Shown here piece after piece: positions 12,354-24,290 of a DNA stretch of 64,000 bases. The notes below the pieces were generated by a model. That model had not been told where the DNA came from. It saw nothing but the letters and a program-made list of their open reading frames with translations, and made no database searches. The stretch is from positions 77,301,571 through 77,365,570 of the forward strand of contig CM054183.1 of assembly GCA_028829895.1 (NCBI GenBank), given 5' to 3'. Each line of letters starts with the position of its first letter. Within the stretch, counting starts at the first letter, position 1. Both the position numbers and the translations under genes were made by a program. The stretch is from Sinotaia quadrata. Its lineage: Eukaryota > Mollusca > Gastropoda > Architaenioglossa > Viviparidae.

Positions 12354-12600
12354 AAATAAAATAAAATAAAATAAAGAACACGCCGACATTTATGTTCTTT
12401 AGTGTTTAGTTTTTACTTATGAACTTGATACACTGTGGGTGTGTTCATAGAGACACTAAGAACTTGTCAGCACGTTCATTAGTATTTAGCTGTAATTTAT
12501 AGTGTTTTAAACAATTACGTAAGCATACATATCACCACGTTCATTAGTATTTAGCTGTAATTTATAGTGTTTTAAAAAATACGTAAGCATACATGTCAAC
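12354..12600. repeat. (ATAAA)n run plus a 66-bp tandem duplication
   Basis: ATAAA/AAAAT units at 12354-12376. About 12471-12536 and 12537-12600 are two copies sharing CACGTTCATTAGTATTTAGC and ACGTAAGCATACAT. Weaker relatives extend left and right. Confidence 0.85.
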
Positions 12601-12892
12601 AAGTGTATTTTCATGTTTAGCCTTTCAATAAAAAAATAGGTCAAAGCTTACAGTGTATGCATAGTTCTTTTTATTAAAGAAGTATCAACACTTCCGTGAT
12701 TGAAGTATTGGCTTTAGACTAACGAGCAAGCTAACATTTCAGTATCGACTTACACAAACACACAAACAAGCACACACACGCATATGTACATGGATTGATA
12801 TACACATACCCAGCACCATACACTTATGTCTTCAATCACACACCTAAATACTTAGATTCACCCATCTTTACCTTTCAAATAACGTTTATATT

Positions 12893-13108
12893 AAACGAGA
12901 ACAAAAGATAGGGCTGGTTTGACTTTTATGTTTGTACAAACGAGAACAAAAGAGAGTACTGGTTTGACTTTTATGTTTGTACAAACGAGAACAAAAGAGA
13001 GTACTGGTTTGACTTTTATGTTTGTACAAACGAGAATAAAAGAGAGTACTGGTTTGACTTTTATGTTTGTACAAACGAGAACAAAGGAGAGTGATGGTTT
13101 GTACAAAC
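12893..13108. repeat. 45-bp minisatellite, about 4.8 copies
   Basis: Unit CAAACGAGAACAAAAGAGAG then TACTGGTTTGACTTTTATGT. The last copy is shortened by an internal deletion. The 45-bp period is 15 codons, so ORFs on both strands (65-89 codons) are repeat artefacts. Confidence 0.96.
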
Positions 13109-13427
13109 GAGAATAAAAGAATAGAACGATCCACCCTATAGGATTTTCAATCAGTCTCATGAACTCTTAAGTCTTGTTCTGACATATATCATTCAGTCGA
13201 TTTGTTTATGTATACATCGGCATTTAAGTGCAGGCAAATTCATTTCTACACTAAACCCATGCGAGCACTTAGATTTGTATGTTTAAATAAGAAAGTTTTA
13301 ACACTTTACAGCCACACCTATCTAAATATATCATAGAGATGTCGGACTGTGTCGTTTTTATTAGCGAGCAGGCACATTATTTATTTAATAAGAATTGGTA
13401 TTTACTCACATTAATAAGAAACAAATA

Positions 13428-13600
13428 TTTATCAACACACCTATACACTTTACATCTCTAAATAACCATACATATAGAATTCTATATTTATCAACATACC
13501 TATACACTTTACATCTCTATATAACCATACATATAGAATTCTATTGGTGTGGTTATTTAGAGATGTAAAGTGTATAGGTGTGTTGATAAACATTGAATTC
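13428..13600. repeat. Direct plus inverted repeat, hairpin-forming
   Basis: A 40-bp segment (13428-13467) recurs directly with three changes at 13487-13526 and as a perfect 40-bp reverse complement at 13551-13590. With flanking matches (GAATTC/ATATAGAATTC), the second copy and the inverted one form arms of about 60 nt with a loop of about 25 nt. Confidence 0.95.
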
Positions 13601-13604
13601 TATA

Positions 13605-14010
13605 TGAGGTCGGTCATCTGTTACCTTCAGCTCTCTTATCTCACAGCTACAAATATTAGTGACAATCTGAGGTCAGTCATCTGTCCCTTTCAGTTCTCTT
13701 ATAGCTACAGATATTAATTAACAGGCTGATATCAGCTACTATGATAAATCTGTCACCTACAGCTCTCTTATATCATAGCTACAAATATTAGTAACACGCT
13801 GACGTCAGTCACCATCATAAATCTGTCAATTACAACTCTCTTAATAACATAGCTACACATATTAGTAACAAACTTATGTCAATCACCTTGGTAAATCTGC
13901 TACATTCTGCTCTCTAATCTTATAGATACAGATCTTAGTGACAAACAGATATTAGCCACCATCTTAAATCTGTCACCTTCAGGTCAGTGATCTGAAAGTT
14001 ACAGATGTTA
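13605..14010. repeat. Degenerate array of about 75-85 bp, about 5 copies
   Basis: Copies share CAGCTCTCTTATCTCACAGC, TACAAATATTAGT and AATCTGTCACC with heavy divergence. Confidence 0.85.
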
Positions 14011-14235
14011 GTGAAGATCTGTTTAAGTTCATTGTAACAGGCATGACACTGAACTCAAAGATTTCAGATTGAAGGTAGTGTTTGACTGCAGAAGTAGACT
14101 ACTGCGTTTGATTGTATACAAAGAAAACTTGTGTCAATGAGGTGAAAGCTTGAGAGTGTTTCAAACACATTATTAAAGAAGCCAATAATCCACAAACAAA
14201 TAGTTGGTTGTTATTCGATAAATCTTGAGGCTCGT
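14011..14235. other. Single-copy stretch
   Basis: AT-rich; no gene, RNA or repeat recognised. Confidence 0.5.
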
Positions 14236-14239
14236 GCAC

Positions 14240-14455
14240 ACACATATATTGCTTAGTGATCCTTTTCTTATATATATATATATAATTCCTGAACACATAC
14301 TCATTATTGCACATACAGATATTGTTTAGTGATCCTTTTCTTATATATATATACTTCCTCAACAAATACTCATTATTGCACATACAGCTATTGCTTAGTG
14401 ATCCTTTTCTTATATATATATATATATACTTCCTCAACAAATACTCATTATTGCA
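14240..14455. repeat. About 68-77-bp array with (TA)n, 3 copies
   Basis: Each copy has AGTGATCCTTTTCTTATATA, a TA run of varying length and CAAATACTCATTATTGCA. Length differences sit in the TA run. Confidence 0.93.
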
Positions 14456-14672
14456 TATGTTTACTAGCAGTGAACAAATGATAAATACATGTTATTTAGT
14501 CAATATTCAAATTGATGCATTAGAAATAAAAATCCACACAGTTAATAGATTTTGACCAGTGTTTTATTTTTCTCAATAGAATTAAAATGTTCCTAACAGT
14601 TTCTAGTACTTTGATTTGATCAGATAATTCACTTTGATTTCAGACAATCATCACTTCAAACGTTCTGAACTG

Positions 14673-14840
14673 TTGAAATACGTCTATATGAATGATATCG
14701 TCACGTAATAAACGTTTGAAATACGTCTATATGAATGATATCGTCACTTTATGAACTTTTGAAATACGTCTATATATGATATCGTCACGTAATAAACGTT
14801 TGAAATACGTCGATATGAATGATATCTTCACGTACGTCTT
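14673..14840. repeat. About 44-bp minisatellite, about 4 copies
   Basis: Unit has TTGAAATACGTCTATATGAA and TGATATCGTCACGTAATAAA, with single-base variants. Confidence 0.94.
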
Positions 14841-15304
14841 TGTAACGTATCGTTTGTTTGTTGAGAGTAACAAAGCGCACTAACATACATAAAAAAAAAC
14901 CCACACTGAATATTTACGTGGCTAGTAGACTCCGTAAAGCGGAAACTACAAAATCCTACCGCCACCTTTTGCCTCTTGTTTCCCGATTTGACGTCTGCAG
15001 ACTGGAAGACAAGACAAGGATGGCAAAGTCCGGAACTCTTTCAAAGAAACTAAAGGCAGACTTTGTTTTCGTATCCTATGACTGCTTTTGCTTTGAATGA
15101 AATCTTTAGGGAAAGGAGAGCTCACAAGACGGGAATCTCGAATCCACATCAAAGATTGGCAGATGGTCTACGCAGTCTCTAAGGAGCCAGCAAGCGCAGA
15201 AAGAGAGGATTTAAACTCACTTCAAATCAAGGCTGTGCTTTATGCTTGTCAATCTCTTTACCATCACATCCCTTTTAACATAGTTTCTTTGGCAAGTGTT
15301 GGTT
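14841..15304. other. Single-copy, coding-like stretch of unknown identity
   Basis: GC is higher than the surroundings. ORFs of 80 (14858-15100, plus), 68 (14946-15152, minus) and 95 codons (15097-15384, plus) overlap. No domain, signal peptide or convincing splice pair is seen, so no CDS is called. Confidence 0.35.
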
Positions 15305-15790
15305 CTCCCCCCCCCCCCCACTTTGTCAGAAGACTGCAGTTAGCATTGAGTGATGCCCCCTTCAGGACTGTAGATGGCGTATAGAAAATGCCCCCCCCCC
15401 TCTCGTTATGAGATAGCAGTTAGTAAGTAACTGACCCCCCCCCCCACATTACAAGACAGTAGTTGGTACATAACTACTGCTCCTCTTCAGTACAATACAG
15501 TAGTTAGTACATAACTACAGCCCACCCTCCCAACTCATTACAAGAAATATTTAGTATATAACTACTCCTCCCTCATTACAAAAATATTGAGTATATTACT
15601 ACTCATCTCATCTCATTACAAGAAATATTTACTATATAACTACTGCCTCCGTCACGTTACAAGAAATATTTACTATATAACTACTGCCTCCGTCACGTTA
15701 CAAGAAATATTTACTATATAACTACTGCCTCCGTCACGTTACAAGGAATATTTATTATATAACTACGGCTCCCCACCCCCACCTTCCATT
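15305..15790. repeat. 41-bp minisatellite with poly-C runs, degenerate on the left
   Basis: Best copies at 15600-15760 share CGTTACAAGAAATATTTACT and ATATAACTACTGCCTCC. Further left, older relatives are separated by C runs at 15308-15319, 15390-15400 and 15435-15446. Confidence 0.88.
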
Positions 15791-16085
15791 ACATAATGTA
15801 CAATTATAATTCCGCCTCTCGTCTTTCATTTCCTGATATAGGGTGTGTGTGTTAAAATAACTGTCTTTACATAAAACAATAGTGATTAACATATATATGA
15901 CTTATCAGTCAAAAGTCGCTACTGAATACATTCTGGCTCCTCCTTCAGCTTTTAGTACAGGAGTCAATGATTAGTTAATGGATGTTCCTACCCCCACAAC
16001 ACCTTCATTGAATGATTATTTTTGTTTTAACTTCCATTTCCAATGCTAACTAATTTCACGACCGGAAGCAGAATCGCCCCCTGAT
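15791..16085. other. Single-copy stretch
   Basis: AT-rich with no gene recognised. Confidence 0.5.
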
Positions 16086-16322
16086 AGTTCTTTGTTTCAT
16101 TGACAATTATCCTAGCTGTAGCGTTTTAAACCCCTGATTGTTTCATTGACAATTATCCTAGCTGTAGCGTTTTAAACCCCTGATTGTTTCATTGACAATT
16201 ATCCTAGCTGTAGCGTTTTAAACCCCTGATTGTTTCATTGACAATTATCCTAGCTGTAGCGTTTTAAACCCCTGATTGTTTCATTGACAATTATCCTAGC
16301 TGTAGCGTTTTAAACCCGTGAT
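16086..16322. repeat. 46-bp minisatellite, 5 nearly identical copies
   Basis: Unit TGATTGTTTCATTGACAATT then ATCCTAGCTGTAGCGTTTTA. Copies are essentially identical; only the array edges vary. Confidence 0.97.
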
Positions 16323-16599
16323 AGTTCCTTCTGAAGACAAAAGCTGGCAGAGCAGAAAGTGGATATTCTGGACACCAACTTTAGTAATTTACACAAAATC
16401 TACCCTCATGAAATGTCTCACCCCACGCCCATAAAGCTCAACAACCCCCCAGCCACCATCGAACAAAAAAAAAATAAACAACAAACTAATACTTAGAAAA
16501 GTTCAGATTATAATTAAGACAAATCAAACCAAAAGAAAAATGTAAAGAATGGTATATACGAATGAGTTTAAATACTCTGCTGACACTAAATTACAAGCG

Positions 16600-17120
16600 A
16601 CAGTATCAGAATAAACACTATAGTACAGGCTATAGTATTAGAATAAATACTATATGACAAGCTATAGTATTAGAATAGATATTAAATGACAAGCTATAGT
16701 ATTAGAATAAATACTATATGACAAGCTAAGTATTAGAATAAATACTAAATGACAAGCTAAGTATTAGAATAAATACTAAATGACAAGCTAAGTATTAGAA
16801 TAAATACTATATGACAAGCTAAGTATTAGAATAAATACTAAATGACAAGCTAAGTATTAGAATAAATACTAAATGACAAGCTAAGTATTAGAATAAATAC
16901 TATATGACAAGCTATAGTATTAGAATAGATATTAAATGACAAGCTAAGTATTAGAATAAATATTAAATGACAAGCTAAGTATTAGAATAGATATTAAATG
17001 ACAAGCTAAATATTAGAATAGATATTAAATGACAAGCTAAGTATAAGAATAAACACTCTATGACAAGCTACAGTATTAAAACAAATACAACGTGACAAGT
17101 TACAGTATTAGAATAAAAAG
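16600..17120. repeat. 30-bp minisatellite, about 17 copies
   Basis: Unit AATGACAAGCTAAGTATTAG then AATAAATACT. TATATGAC/TAAATGAC and CTATAGT/CTAAGT variants alternate along the array, suggesting block duplications. Confidence 0.96.
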
Positions 17121-17744
<624 letters not shown>

Positions 17745-18138
17745 AGAACTCGTGAGAAAAATAATTAATATTATATATATATATTCTCTCACAGATCAAG
17801 TACAATTCTTCTTAGATAAACATTATTTGGATGAAATGATGTAGAGATGTGTAATGTTTATATTAAATGTGTTTCTTTCTTTATATATATATATCTGATA
17901 TTTGCTCACATTGAGTAGATATTACCGCAGGTCAGGATCAACAAGATGTTTAGTATGACAAAACCAATATGTGGCAGTGATGGAAACCCTTAATGACTGA
18001 AAGATAGGTGACACTTTATGATATATATAATATTCCAAGGTCAAGTGAACTTTGGGGATGGAGGCGTAATGGGATGGGGTTAAATGAGTGCACTGAGTTT
18101 ATTAGATGTCTGCATGAATGAAATAGGCAAGCTTGTAG
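17745..18138. other. Single-copy stretch with TA runs
   Basis: Short (TA)n runs near 17772 and 17884. Nothing else recognised. Confidence 0.5.
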
Positions 18139-18432
18139 TCAAACCTTTATTAAGTACTTGAGTCACGTGACCATATCTTATTAGTAGTTAAACCTTTATT
18201 AAGTACTTGAGTCCTGTGGCCATATCTTATTAGTAAGCAAACCTTTATTAAGTACTTGAGTGCTGTGGCCATATCTTATTAGTAAGCAAACCTTTATTAA
18301 GTACTTGAGTCCTGTGGCCATATCTTATTAGTAAGCAAACCTTTATTAAGTACTTGAGTCCTGTGACCATATCTTATTAGTAAGCAAACCTTTATTAAGT
18401 ACATGAGTCCTGTGACCATATCGTATTAGTAG
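18139..18432. repeat. 49-bp minisatellite, 6 copies
   Basis: Unit AAACCTTTATTAAGTACTTG then AGTCCTGTGGCCATATCTTA. Copies are near-identical. It lies about 100 bp from the 3' end of the mariner remnant. Confidence 0.96.
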
Positions 18433-18529
18433 TCTAGAGTAACAATAGGGATAACAGAAGTTGTGTAGCAGTGAGTGTGAGTTAGTGTGTATGTGTATGT
18501 GTGTATTTATTTTTTCAGTATAGTCTATG

Positions 18530-19690
18530 TTATTTCAGGTATGTCCTCCAATACTTTATAAATGCCTGCATTCTTATGGCTGCATATGTAACCACTCGTG
18601 CTCTGCCTCTTGGATATCTTGAACTAGATTGGAACTTTTTTGTAAGAAGTGCCTCATTTACTGTCCCAGACATATAATAGTCAGAAGGTGAAATGTCTGG
18701 TGAGTTGGGTGGATGAAGAAAATATTCAGAATGTAGATCTTTAGTTGTCGCAGTTGTCACATTGGCAGACTGCGGGCGAACATTTTGGTACTATATTAGT
18801 AAACACCAATTAGTCCCCGAATCATTGATAAGATTCCTAGTTTAAGTTGATTTTTTAAGGATGTGCAATCTGATGAACATGTGACCGAGGTCACCCCTGG
18901 ACATATAATAATCCAGAACTATGCTTCTTCTATCCCAGATAATCACTTTTCCAGCTGCTGGCTGTGTGCAGAATATTTTCAATTTAGTGAGGTCGAAAGG
19001 TGCCACTCTTTAATTTTTGTCCTTTTTGTTTCTGGCTGGAAGAAGTGGACAACTTTCATCTCTAGTAACTATGCACTATAGGAAAGTGTTTCAGTTTTAT
19101 AATGTTGTAAAGGGTTTTGTTTCTGGCTGGAAGAAGTGGACAACTTTCATCTCTAGTCACTATGCACTATAGGAAGGTGTTTCAGTTTTATAATGTTGTA
19201 AAGGGTTTTGTTTCTGGCTGGAAGAAGTGGACAACTTTCATCTCTAGTCACTATGCACTATAGGAAGATGTTTCAGATTTGTCATGTTGAAAAAGGCTTG
19301 TCATGAACATCCACTCTGCATTCTTTCAATTCGGGTGGCAGTTGCTTAGACACCCATCTAGCAGATGCTTTGTGGAACTGCACAACATCATGAATAGCTC
19401 AGTGCTGGCTCATGTCCAACTGAGAGGCCATCCCATTCACTGTAAGACGACGGTTTTCTCGTGACCCTCTTCGAAAATGTGCAACTGTTTTGACCACTTG
19501 GCAGTTTGAGGCCGCCCCAAGTAACTACCATCTGCCACCCTATACCTCTCTTTTTTCAGATTTTGATGTTACAATGGGTTCATTCCTTATCTACCTAAAG
19601 AATGGATGACAGGAATTTGTTCCTCTTTGGTTTGCACTTCTCAAGGAGCCGATATCTTGGAACTGCTCTGCTGACATCATACATCCCAGG
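18530..19690 (-). pseudogene. Mariner-family transposase remnant
   Basis: Reads right to left across several frames. In order I see an N-terminal helix-turn-helix region ending SRENRRLTVNGMASQLDMS, then ASARWVSKQLPPELKECRVD (the mariner linker), then IVTRDES with the first catalytic D, a frameshift, HFFQPETK, and finally NSPDISPSDYYMSG, where PSDY carries the third acidic residue of the mariner D,D34D triad. The second D (usual context HDNARPH) is damaged: the frame reads QNVRPQ. There are stops and shifts throughout, and a 91-bp segment is triplicated at 19023-19300. Role when active: cut-and-paste transposition at TA. It is certainly inactive. Terminal inverted repeats were not located. Confidence 0.9.
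19023..19300. repeat. 91-bp triplication inside the mariner remnant
   Basis: TCTGGCTGGAAGAAGTGGAC recurs at 19031, 19122 and 19213, a period of 91 bp. The duplicated segment is the part coding for the first catalytic Asp region. As 91 is not a multiple of three, each extra copy shifts the frame. The copies differ at a few bases, so the event is not brand new. Confidence 0.97.
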
Positions 19691-20097
19691 TTGCTAGATA
19701 AGCTGTATGTAAGCACGACTCACTCACGGGTATAACATATTTCTCCTACAACTGCACACAATTTATTTTCGAAATTTTATCATTCGTTTAATATTCTTTA
19801 TTGACTCACCCTCGAATGTATAAGTTACAATTGACACCGGATAGTTTGGTATCAGTAGCAGCTGACACACACTGTTAGGAACAGATATGAGAACATTACG
19901 TTAGCTGGGCTGGTTAAATTATACTTACAAATTAACATACTAAAGCTGTAATGTGAGTCAGTTTGATTAAACCAACAAAATGTATGAAAAACCCAGAAAA
20001 TACATATATGAATGTAAAAGAAAGACAGATGATACAACATGGCAGATCACAATAAAGGTCACAATAAACCACAATGAAAATCAGCGAGAAGTTAAAG
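19691..20097. other. Single-copy AT-rich stretch
   Basis: Small minus ORFs (62-65 codons) rich in F, L and Y reflect AT composition. Nothing recognised. Confidence 0.5.
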
Positions 20098-20205
20098 GGT
20101 AAAGAACTTAATAGGTACAATAAATACAAAAAGTAAAGAACTTAACAGATAAGTACCAATAAATACAAAAAGTAAAGAACTTAACAGATAAGTACCAATA
20201 AAAAC
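20098..20205. repeat. About 39-bp minisatellite, 2.7 copies
   Basis: Unit AAAGAACTTAACAGATAAGT then ACCAATAAATACAAAAAGT. It gives the repeated LLFVFIGTY segment of a spurious minus ORF. Confidence 0.93.
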
Positions 20206-20429
20206 AAAGAGAATAAGCATTACAGTGGATAACTTGCAATTAATGCTCATAGAGTGGGTATTAAAATCAGTCGCACAGAATAAACACCTAATAAATAAAC
20301 AACAACACTGAAAACTCACAAGAGTAAATACCTGAACAGAGTACTTAACAAACCAAGGAATAAATAAATAATTAAAGAACAAACAACTAAACAGATAAAT
20401 AGAAATCACAACCAAGGATAAACAAAACC

Positions 20430-20805
20430 GATAACTCACAATAATATCCCGAGAATAAACCATTTAATAAATAAGCATACAATAATATCCCGAAATAAAC
20501 CATTTAATAAATAAGCGCACAACAATATCCCGAGAATAAACCATTTAATAAATAAGCGCACAATAATAACCCGAGAATAAACCATTTAATAAATAAGCGC
20601 ACGGTAATATCCCGAGAATAAACCATTTAATAAATAAGCGCACGGTAATATCCCGAGAATAAACCATTTAATAAATAAGCGCACAATAATAACCCGAGAA
20701 TAAACCATTTAATAAATAAGCGCACGGTAATATCCCGAGAATAAACCATTTAATAAATAAGCGCACGGTAATATCCCGAGAATAAACCATTTAATAAATA
20801 AGCGC
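20430..20805. repeat. 41-bp minisatellite, about 9 copies, with 123-bp higher-order period
   Basis: Unit has CCCGAGAATAAACCATTTAA then TAAATAAGCGCAC. Units 4-6 carry the variants ACAATAATAACCC, ACGGTAATATCCC, ACGGTAATATCCC, and units 7-9 repeat exactly that order, giving a three-unit (123-bp) higher-order repeat. Confidence 0.97.
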
Positions 20806-21640
20806 TCAATAAAACCAGTACGAGTAAATCATCTATAGCCATAAAGGGGAGACTAATTACTTAACTAATAAGCATTCAATAAAACTATGGATAGAACGCA
20901 ATAAAGCTGACATCGAATACACCAAATTATGACAACTACTCACCAAAATAAGACATAAGCAAACTGTAAGAGAAAATTAGCACAACGGTTGCAGACACAA
21001 GTACTATTCAACAACATTTGTCCTATTGAAAATGGAATATGAACAAATAATGTGCATCTGGTTCCAGGCAGTGGATAAGACTGTCCTTGGCAAGACGTCT
21101 GCTCAACCAAAGTCTTTGCTTCCCGGTCCAGACTGGAGGCGACATCTTTATGTGGCTAAGGGCAGAGAACTCGGCCAAACGTGTCCAAATTAGACTGGAG
21201 TCGGCGCCTAGTGAGCATGTTTATTTAAATTCCGTTTGGTTTGCATAGGATGTTGAAAATATTAGCGGGCGATGCTATCTATCGCGGAAGTTGCGGGCAC
21301 CAGAGCCTCGCCTTGGTCGTTGAACCGTTTTCTTTCGGTCTGTTAAATCCGGAGATGACGGATGTTTAAAAAAAAAATACACGGTGTAAAGGGAGGCAAC
21401 ATTAGTGAACGTGTTCAATTTAGATGATACCCAAGAGACGATCTAGAGTGGCTGATAATATTTTAAATATGCAACATTTAGGAAATCTTTACTGGTCTAA
21501 CAAAAACTGTTGTGTCTCAACATCATTATAAATCCATCGAGACCCTCCTTATTGAAAGGGTAATTAAAATTAACATGAAATGAAAAGTGAAAACAAACAG
21601 GCATTTACTATAGTATCATTGTATTTTTCTTATCTTTTTG
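20806..21640. other. Single-copy stretch with a CpG-rich island at 21060-21370
   Basis: The island is clearly GC- and CpG-richer than its flanks but has no ORF above 60 codons. It could be a promoter or 5' exon; no direct support. Confidence 0.4.
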
Positions 21641-21644
21641 CAGC

Positions 21645-21836
21645 TTTTCTCTCTCTCTCTCTCTTTTATTTATGTATATTTTGCCCCTTTTAAGATGTCC
21701 TGTTTATCATATTTCTTAATGTTAATTATGTATATTTTGCCCCTTTTAAGATGTCCTGTTTATCATATCTCTTAATGTTATTTATGTATATTTTGCACCT
21801 TTTAAGATGTCCTGTTTATCATATCTCTTAATGTTA
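21645..21836. repeat. (CT)n followed by 55-56-bp minisatellite, 3 copies
   Basis: A short CT run (about 21647-21664) precedes three copies with TTATGTATATTTTGCCCCTT and AAGATGTCCTGTTTATCATA. Confidence 0.95.
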
Positions 21837-22211
21837 ATGCTATCGTCGTGAGATCTATCATGAAAAACTGATGATATAGAGTAAACAAGGGAAATAACTA
21901 GCATTATTCTTAGTCTTTCTAATCTTGAAATGTCGTATGGAGTAAGAACTGTGCTAAACCAGGCAAGCGCCTAGAGTGTATGATATAATCATTATTCGGC
22001 CCATTGCTCACGCCCTGAGCGTGTTGAGACTTGAGTCGGGCTTAACGAGAACACAACTGCTCTGCCATACTGACACCAAATCACGTGACTGGAGTCCCAT
22101 TGTAAGACTGATTCCATTGTAGAACTGATTTCATATTTGTAAAAGATCCATCAGGTGAAAACCGAGTTACCTTGAGGAGATTTGCCTAAGAAGAACCTGT
22201 TATACACTATA
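21837..22211. other. Single-copy stretch
   Basis: No gene, RNA or repeat recognised. Confidence 0.5.
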
Positions 22212-22411
22212 GTTCATTGATAGGTTGATTTCTGCTTCGGGGTTCTGTTCCAAAATTCATTGGTTGATTTCTGTGTCGGGGTTCTGTTCCAAAACTTATT
22301 GGTTGATTTCTGCTTTAGGATTCTGTTCAAAAATTAATTGGTTGATTTCTGTTTTGGGGTTCTGTTCCAAAATTCATTGATAGATTTCTGCTTCGAGTTC
22401 TTTACCAAATT
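22212..22411. repeat. 40-bp minisatellite, about 5 copies
   Basis: Unit AAAATTCATTGGTTGATTTC then TGCTTCGGGGTTCTGTTCCA. The right end is shortened. Confidence 0.95.
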
Positions 22412-22850
22412 TAGCTGTTTTCGCTGAAGACGTACTCAGTGATTTTACGAAAAGATCAATGATGGGCTTGTGAGAGCGGGCTGGTAAGGAAATTCTAAGT
22501 TCAAGCCCGTTTGCCCTTTTATTTTGGTCAACTCATCTTTTCCCATCATGCCAAACTTCACGAGGTCCAAGCCCTTTGCTGGACTCCAGCAAAGGTCGCA
22601 TTCCTAATTGATTCGAGGGGCGTTTTTCCTAAGTATGGTCTTGTCCCTCATGTGTACTTCTGTAGTTAGATGTTGTTTTTTTTTTAGATGCATTGTATTT
22701 TGCAGCTTTGCTAACATCTAGTACATTTTCCTCATTTATGTTTGGGCGACATTAGTTAAACACTAGTTATTTTTTTTAATTATTGAACTCACCTGAGAGG
22801 ATTAAGTATTTCCGCTTTCTAATAAATAAATGTTCCAAACATGATAAAGA
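22412..22850. other. Single-copy stretch
   Basis: GTTCAAGCCC at about 22500 faintly resembles a pol III B box, but no convincing A box or tRNA fold is seen. AT-rich to the right. Confidence 0.45.
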
Positions 22851-23121
22851 GTTTGATTGTGATATAAACTTAGAAAGTCTATAAATAGCTCATAATATAG
22901 TACTAGAGAGGAAAGGGAGCATTGTGATATAAACTTAGAAAGTCTATAAATAGCTCATAATATAGTACTAGAGAGGAAAGGGAGCATTGTGATATAAACT
23001 TAGAAAGTCTATAAATTGCTCATAATATAGTACTAGAGAGGAAAGGGAGCATTGTGATATAAACTTAGAAAGTCTATAAATAGCTCATAATATAGTACTA
23101 AAGAGGAAAGGGAGCAAGAAA
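22851..23121. repeat. 65-bp minisatellite, 4 nearly identical copies
   Basis: Unit GATATAAACTTAGAAAGTCT through GAGGAAAGGGAGCATT. Only one or two base differences between copies, so it is recent. Confidence 0.97.
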
Positions 23122-23149
23122 TACAATGTAAAATATGTGGTTTTCAAAG

Positions 23150-23540
23150 ATACAAACTAGCTCTGCCAGTTACTAGGTAGTTCTATTAGTAATTAAGTGG
23201 CTCTATCGGTTACTAGGTAGTTCTATTAGTAACTAAGTGGCTCTATCTGTTACTAGGTAGTTCTATTAGTAACTAAGTGGCTCTGTCGGTTATTAGGTAG
23301 TTCTATTAGTAACTAAGTGGCTCTATCGGTTACTGGGTAGTTCTGTTAATAACTAAGTGGCTCTGTCGGTTACTAGGTAGTTCTTTTAGTAACTAAGTGG
23401 CTCTATCGGTTACTAGGTAGTTCTGTTAATAACTAAGTGGCTCTGTCGGTTACTAGGTAGTTCTTTTAGTAACTAAGTGGCTCTGTCGGTTACTAGGTAA
23501 TTCTTTTAGTTAAGTGGCTCTATCGGTTACTAGGTACTTT
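23150..23540. repeat. 40-bp minisatellite, left block
   Basis: About 10 copies of CTATCGGTTACTAGGTAGTT then CTATTAGTAACTAAGTGGCT. It continues after an interruption, in a diverged form, at 23746. Confidence 0.96.
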
Positions 23541-23745
23541 TGAAAAACCCACCGAAGGAGGACGGTTGAGGGTTTGTGCCAAACTGGTGCGACCTTTCTC
23601 ATCCATTCCACCAGCCTCCCACCTGGGAATGCAATGTGAGGCTATGGGGTCCCTCTGGGGCCTTCAGATTAGAGAACGTCTGATGACGAAATGGCCAACG
23701 CAAGCTCTAGTGGTGACGTTAAACTGCTATCGTTCCCCCACCTCC
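23541..23745. other. About 205-bp unique island splitting the 40-bp array
   Basis: GC- and CpG-richer, with no similarity to the flanking units. Open on the plus strand for about 70 codons with no recognised product. Left junction GGTAC and right junction GGTAG offer only a 4-bp direct match. Confidence 0.7.
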
Positions 23746-24290
23746 CCGGTAGTTATATTACTTACAAAGTGGTGCTATCAATTACTTGGTAGTTCTATTA
23801 GTTACTTAATGGCCCTACCAGTTACTTGGTATTTCTATTAGTTACTTAATGGCCCTACCAGTTACTTGGTAGTTCTATTAGTTACTTAGTGGCACTACCA
23901 GTTACTTGGTAGTTCTATTAGTTACTTAGTGGCCCTACCAGTTACTTGGTAGTTCTATTAGTTACTTAGTGGCCCTACCAGTTACTTGGTATTTCTATTA
24001 GTTACTTAGTGGCCCTACCAGTTACTTGGTATTTCTATTAGTTACTTAGTGGCCCTACTAGTTACTTGGTAGTTCTATTAGTTACTAAGTGGCTCTATCA
24101 GTTACTTGGTAGTTCTATTAGTTACTAAGTGCCTCTATCAGTTATTTGGTAGATCTCTTATTTACTAAGTGGCTCTACCAGTTACTTGACAGTTTTAGTA
24201 AGTACGAAGTGGCTTTATATTTACTTGCTAGTTCTAGTACTTACTAAGTGGCTCTTTAATTACTAATTAGTTCTACCAATTACTGGTCCA
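23746..24290. repeat. 40-bp minisatellite, right block
   Basis: About 13 copies of GTTACTTGGTAGTTCTATTA then GTTACTTAGTGGCCCTACCA, a diverged subfamily of the left block. Degenerate after 24140. Confidence 0.96.

Noticed and set aside
18440..18455. Partial match (TAGGGATAACAG) to a homing-endonuclease site
   Set aside because: Only part of the site matches, with no endonuclease gene or intron context; coincidence.
22465..22510. tRNA-derived SINE candidate based on a GTTCAAGCCC B-box-like word
   Set aside because: No convincing A box at the right distance, no cloverleaf and no second copy in the window.
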